Shown here piece after piece: positions 63,001 through 64,000 of a stretch of DNA of 64,000 bases. Every line of letters starts with the position of its first letter. Within the stretch, counting starts at the first letter, position 1. Origin of the DNA: Dallia pectoralis (Eukaryota; Chordata; Actinopteri; Esociformes; Umbridae); contig CM055728.1 of assembly GCA_029465975.1 (NCBI GenBank), positions 29,232,052 through 29,296,051 of the forward strand, written 5' to 3'. A model generated the notes under the pieces. That model saw nothing but the letters and a program-made list of their open reading frames with translations, had not been told where the DNA came from and did not search any database. The translations under genes and the position numbers were made by a program.

Positions 63001-63365
63001 CAGTCAGAAAGAAGCAGTCTGATATGCTATGAATGGTTAATATGCCCTGGGGTATTGGAACTCAACGGTTATGGAGTTAAATAAACAGGAAGTTGCTAGC
63101 TGATGAGCTCAGTACAGTACCTCGTCGTGGATCTGCCTCAGGAAGTTGATTTCATCGGTCATGCTCTCCAGCTTAGCCTCTAGCTCAACCTTGTTCATGT
63201 AGGCCTCGTCCACATCCTGAGAGAGACATTGAATATTAGTAACTTAATAGATTTGTAAAATAAAGCCAGAATAACTAATGGGGAAAAACAGTTAAGTCGC
63301 TAACCTTCTTGATGAGCACAAAGTCGTTTTCACACTCAGTACGCTTGTTGATCTCATCTTCATAC
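60080..63365 (-). CDS. krt8: Keratin-8-like type II keratin, exons 3-9 (partial)
   Basis: This is the 3' part of a simple-epithelium type II keratin gene. Exons on the minus strand: 63365-63305 (61 nt), 63216-63121 (96), 62471-62307 (165), 61645-61520 (126), 60867-60647 (221), 60498-60455 (44), 60342-60080 (263). The first coding bases complete a split lysine codon; exons 1-2 lie beyond the right edge. The frame is open for 324 residues. It covers coil 1B (YEDEINKRTE) through coil 2 (YGDDLRSTKTEIADLNRMI) and the helix end EIATYRKLLEGEEDR. A GGGYGG/GSGYGG tail ends VIKMIETKDGKVVSESSEVVED. That ending has the KxxETxDGKxVSESS pattern of keratin 8. Intron 3 is present here but absent from the neighbouring keratin. 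Introns 5 and 6 each hold a minisatellite touching a splice site. Orthology to krt8 rather than another fish simple keratin is an inference from the tail. Confidence 0.92.
60868..61190 (-). repeat. Minisatellite in keratin intron 6 copied from the exon 7 acceptor
   Basis: A unit of about 33-46 bp, CAGGTTAGCACGCTAACAAG, ACCAAGACACAGCACATTA on the plus strand, recurs about eight times. The first instance is the exon 7 border itself: on the minus strand CTTGTTAG then CGTGCTAACCT of the exon. Each intron copy thus carries the acceptor AG and about 11 bases of exon sequence, with CACGCT/CATGCT and GGTTAG/GGTAAG variants. Confidence 0.92.
61806..62298. repeat. 17-bp minisatellite in keratin intron 5, about 29 copies
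   Basis: The unit TATTGTGGGTGCTAACA has the variants TTTTGAGTGCTAACA and GTTGTGGTTGCTAACA. It begins within about ten bases of the exon 5 donor (minus strand: AAG, GTAACGCGTTAGCACCC). The last ten or so copies next to the donor are identical, while variants lie further away, so growth seems to be at the donor end. Confidence 0.95.
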
Positions 63366-64000
63366 CTGATGAGAGAACGGAGAATAACGTTAACGAGGGT
63401 CTGTAATGTGGCTAAACATTAATTTTATCACAAATATTTAAATATTTTCTATTAGTCGTATCGACAGTGTACAGTATTGTTACTGTGTTGTAATACACAG
63501 TTTTTACACTAGGGGGCAGGAGTGACACGTCCACAGCAAATCGTTACACTGTTCTCTTGACTCATGGCCAGACTTGTAAAATGTTCCATTGCCTGTTGTT
63601 TCAGCCCCGAGGACACAGACAACTAATGTTCTCACAATTTGTCAAGACTGTCGGAAAAGGCGGCCACGATTTGTGTTCTGTTGCCATGATGCGATGATCT
63701 ACGTGAGCCGGAGCTGAGCGCCGTCCAACTCGGTCAAATTAAACAGAATAAGACTTTCAGGACGTGCCGACTCAATTGGGTAACTTCCAGTCATGTGAAG
63801 ACAATGGAGTGCCGGGGGTGTTGTTGCCCATTGATACTTCTCAAATTACCTCACACTAGCAGGCCCATTGTTACTGATTAAATTAATAAAAACCCTTTCC
63901 TATGTATGCTTTCATGTGCTTTTCCCGAACCACTTCAAATGTGCCCTGCATCGTGCTGCTATTCTCTGAAGACGTGGCCAATGGCCTCTTCTCAATGAAG
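63366..64000 (-). other. Intron 2 of the keratin-8-like gene (partial)
   Basis: This is upstream of exon 3 on the minus strand. No exon is seen here; exon 2 (expected 209 nt ending in a split lysine codon) would lie beyond the edge. Confidence 0.6.

Overview
The window is nuclear DNA of a ray-finned fish, most likely a teleost. The evidence is genes with short exons and GT-AG introns, type II keratins with glycine-rich heads and tails, Tc1-like and hAT transposon relics of the kinds common in teleosts, and a very heavy minisatellite load. By summing the array boundaries I read, about 13-14 kb of the 64 kb (roughly a fifth) is tandem repeat. I cannot name the species.

Layout. From 1 to 19.5 kb I find no convincing protein gene. 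This part holds several minisatellites (51, 41, 39, about 43, 18 and 50 bp units) and a hAT element inserted into the 41-bp array with an intact 8-bp target duplication. A possible 5' exon of a minus-strand gene lies near 16 kb. From 19,513 to 30,085 (+) there is a complete 12-exon p38 MAP kinase gene of the gamma/delta class (mapk13-like, 359 aa). Its introns carry large arrays: about 32 copies of a 73-bp unit in intron 4 and about 65 copies of a 50-bp unit in intron 11. From 37,310 down to 33,434 (-) lies a type II keratin gene with eight coding exons. It has one apparent missing base in the glycine-rich head and has lost the usual third intron. From 37.5 to 60 kb is a 22-kb gene-poor stretch of Tc1-like fragments, a truncated LTR element and more minisatellites. 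From 63,365 down to 60,080 (-) lie the last seven exons of a keratin-8-like gene, whose first exons are beyond the right edge.

How the genes relate. The two keratins are transcribed in the same direction, towards the kinase, and look like part of a type II keratin cluster encoding epithelial intermediate-filament subunits. The kinase is a signalling enzyme, and nothing in the sequence shows shared regulation with the keratins.

The most unusual signal is that several minisatellites grow out of splice junctions. The 50-bp array in kinase intron 11 repeats the end of exon 11 with its donor. A 57-bp triplication repeats the acceptor and first bases of kinase exon 8, in frame. The array in intron 6 of the keratin-8-like gene repeats the start of exon 7 with its acceptor. 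These give many decoy splice sites next to the true ones. I see no new multi-gene system in the window.
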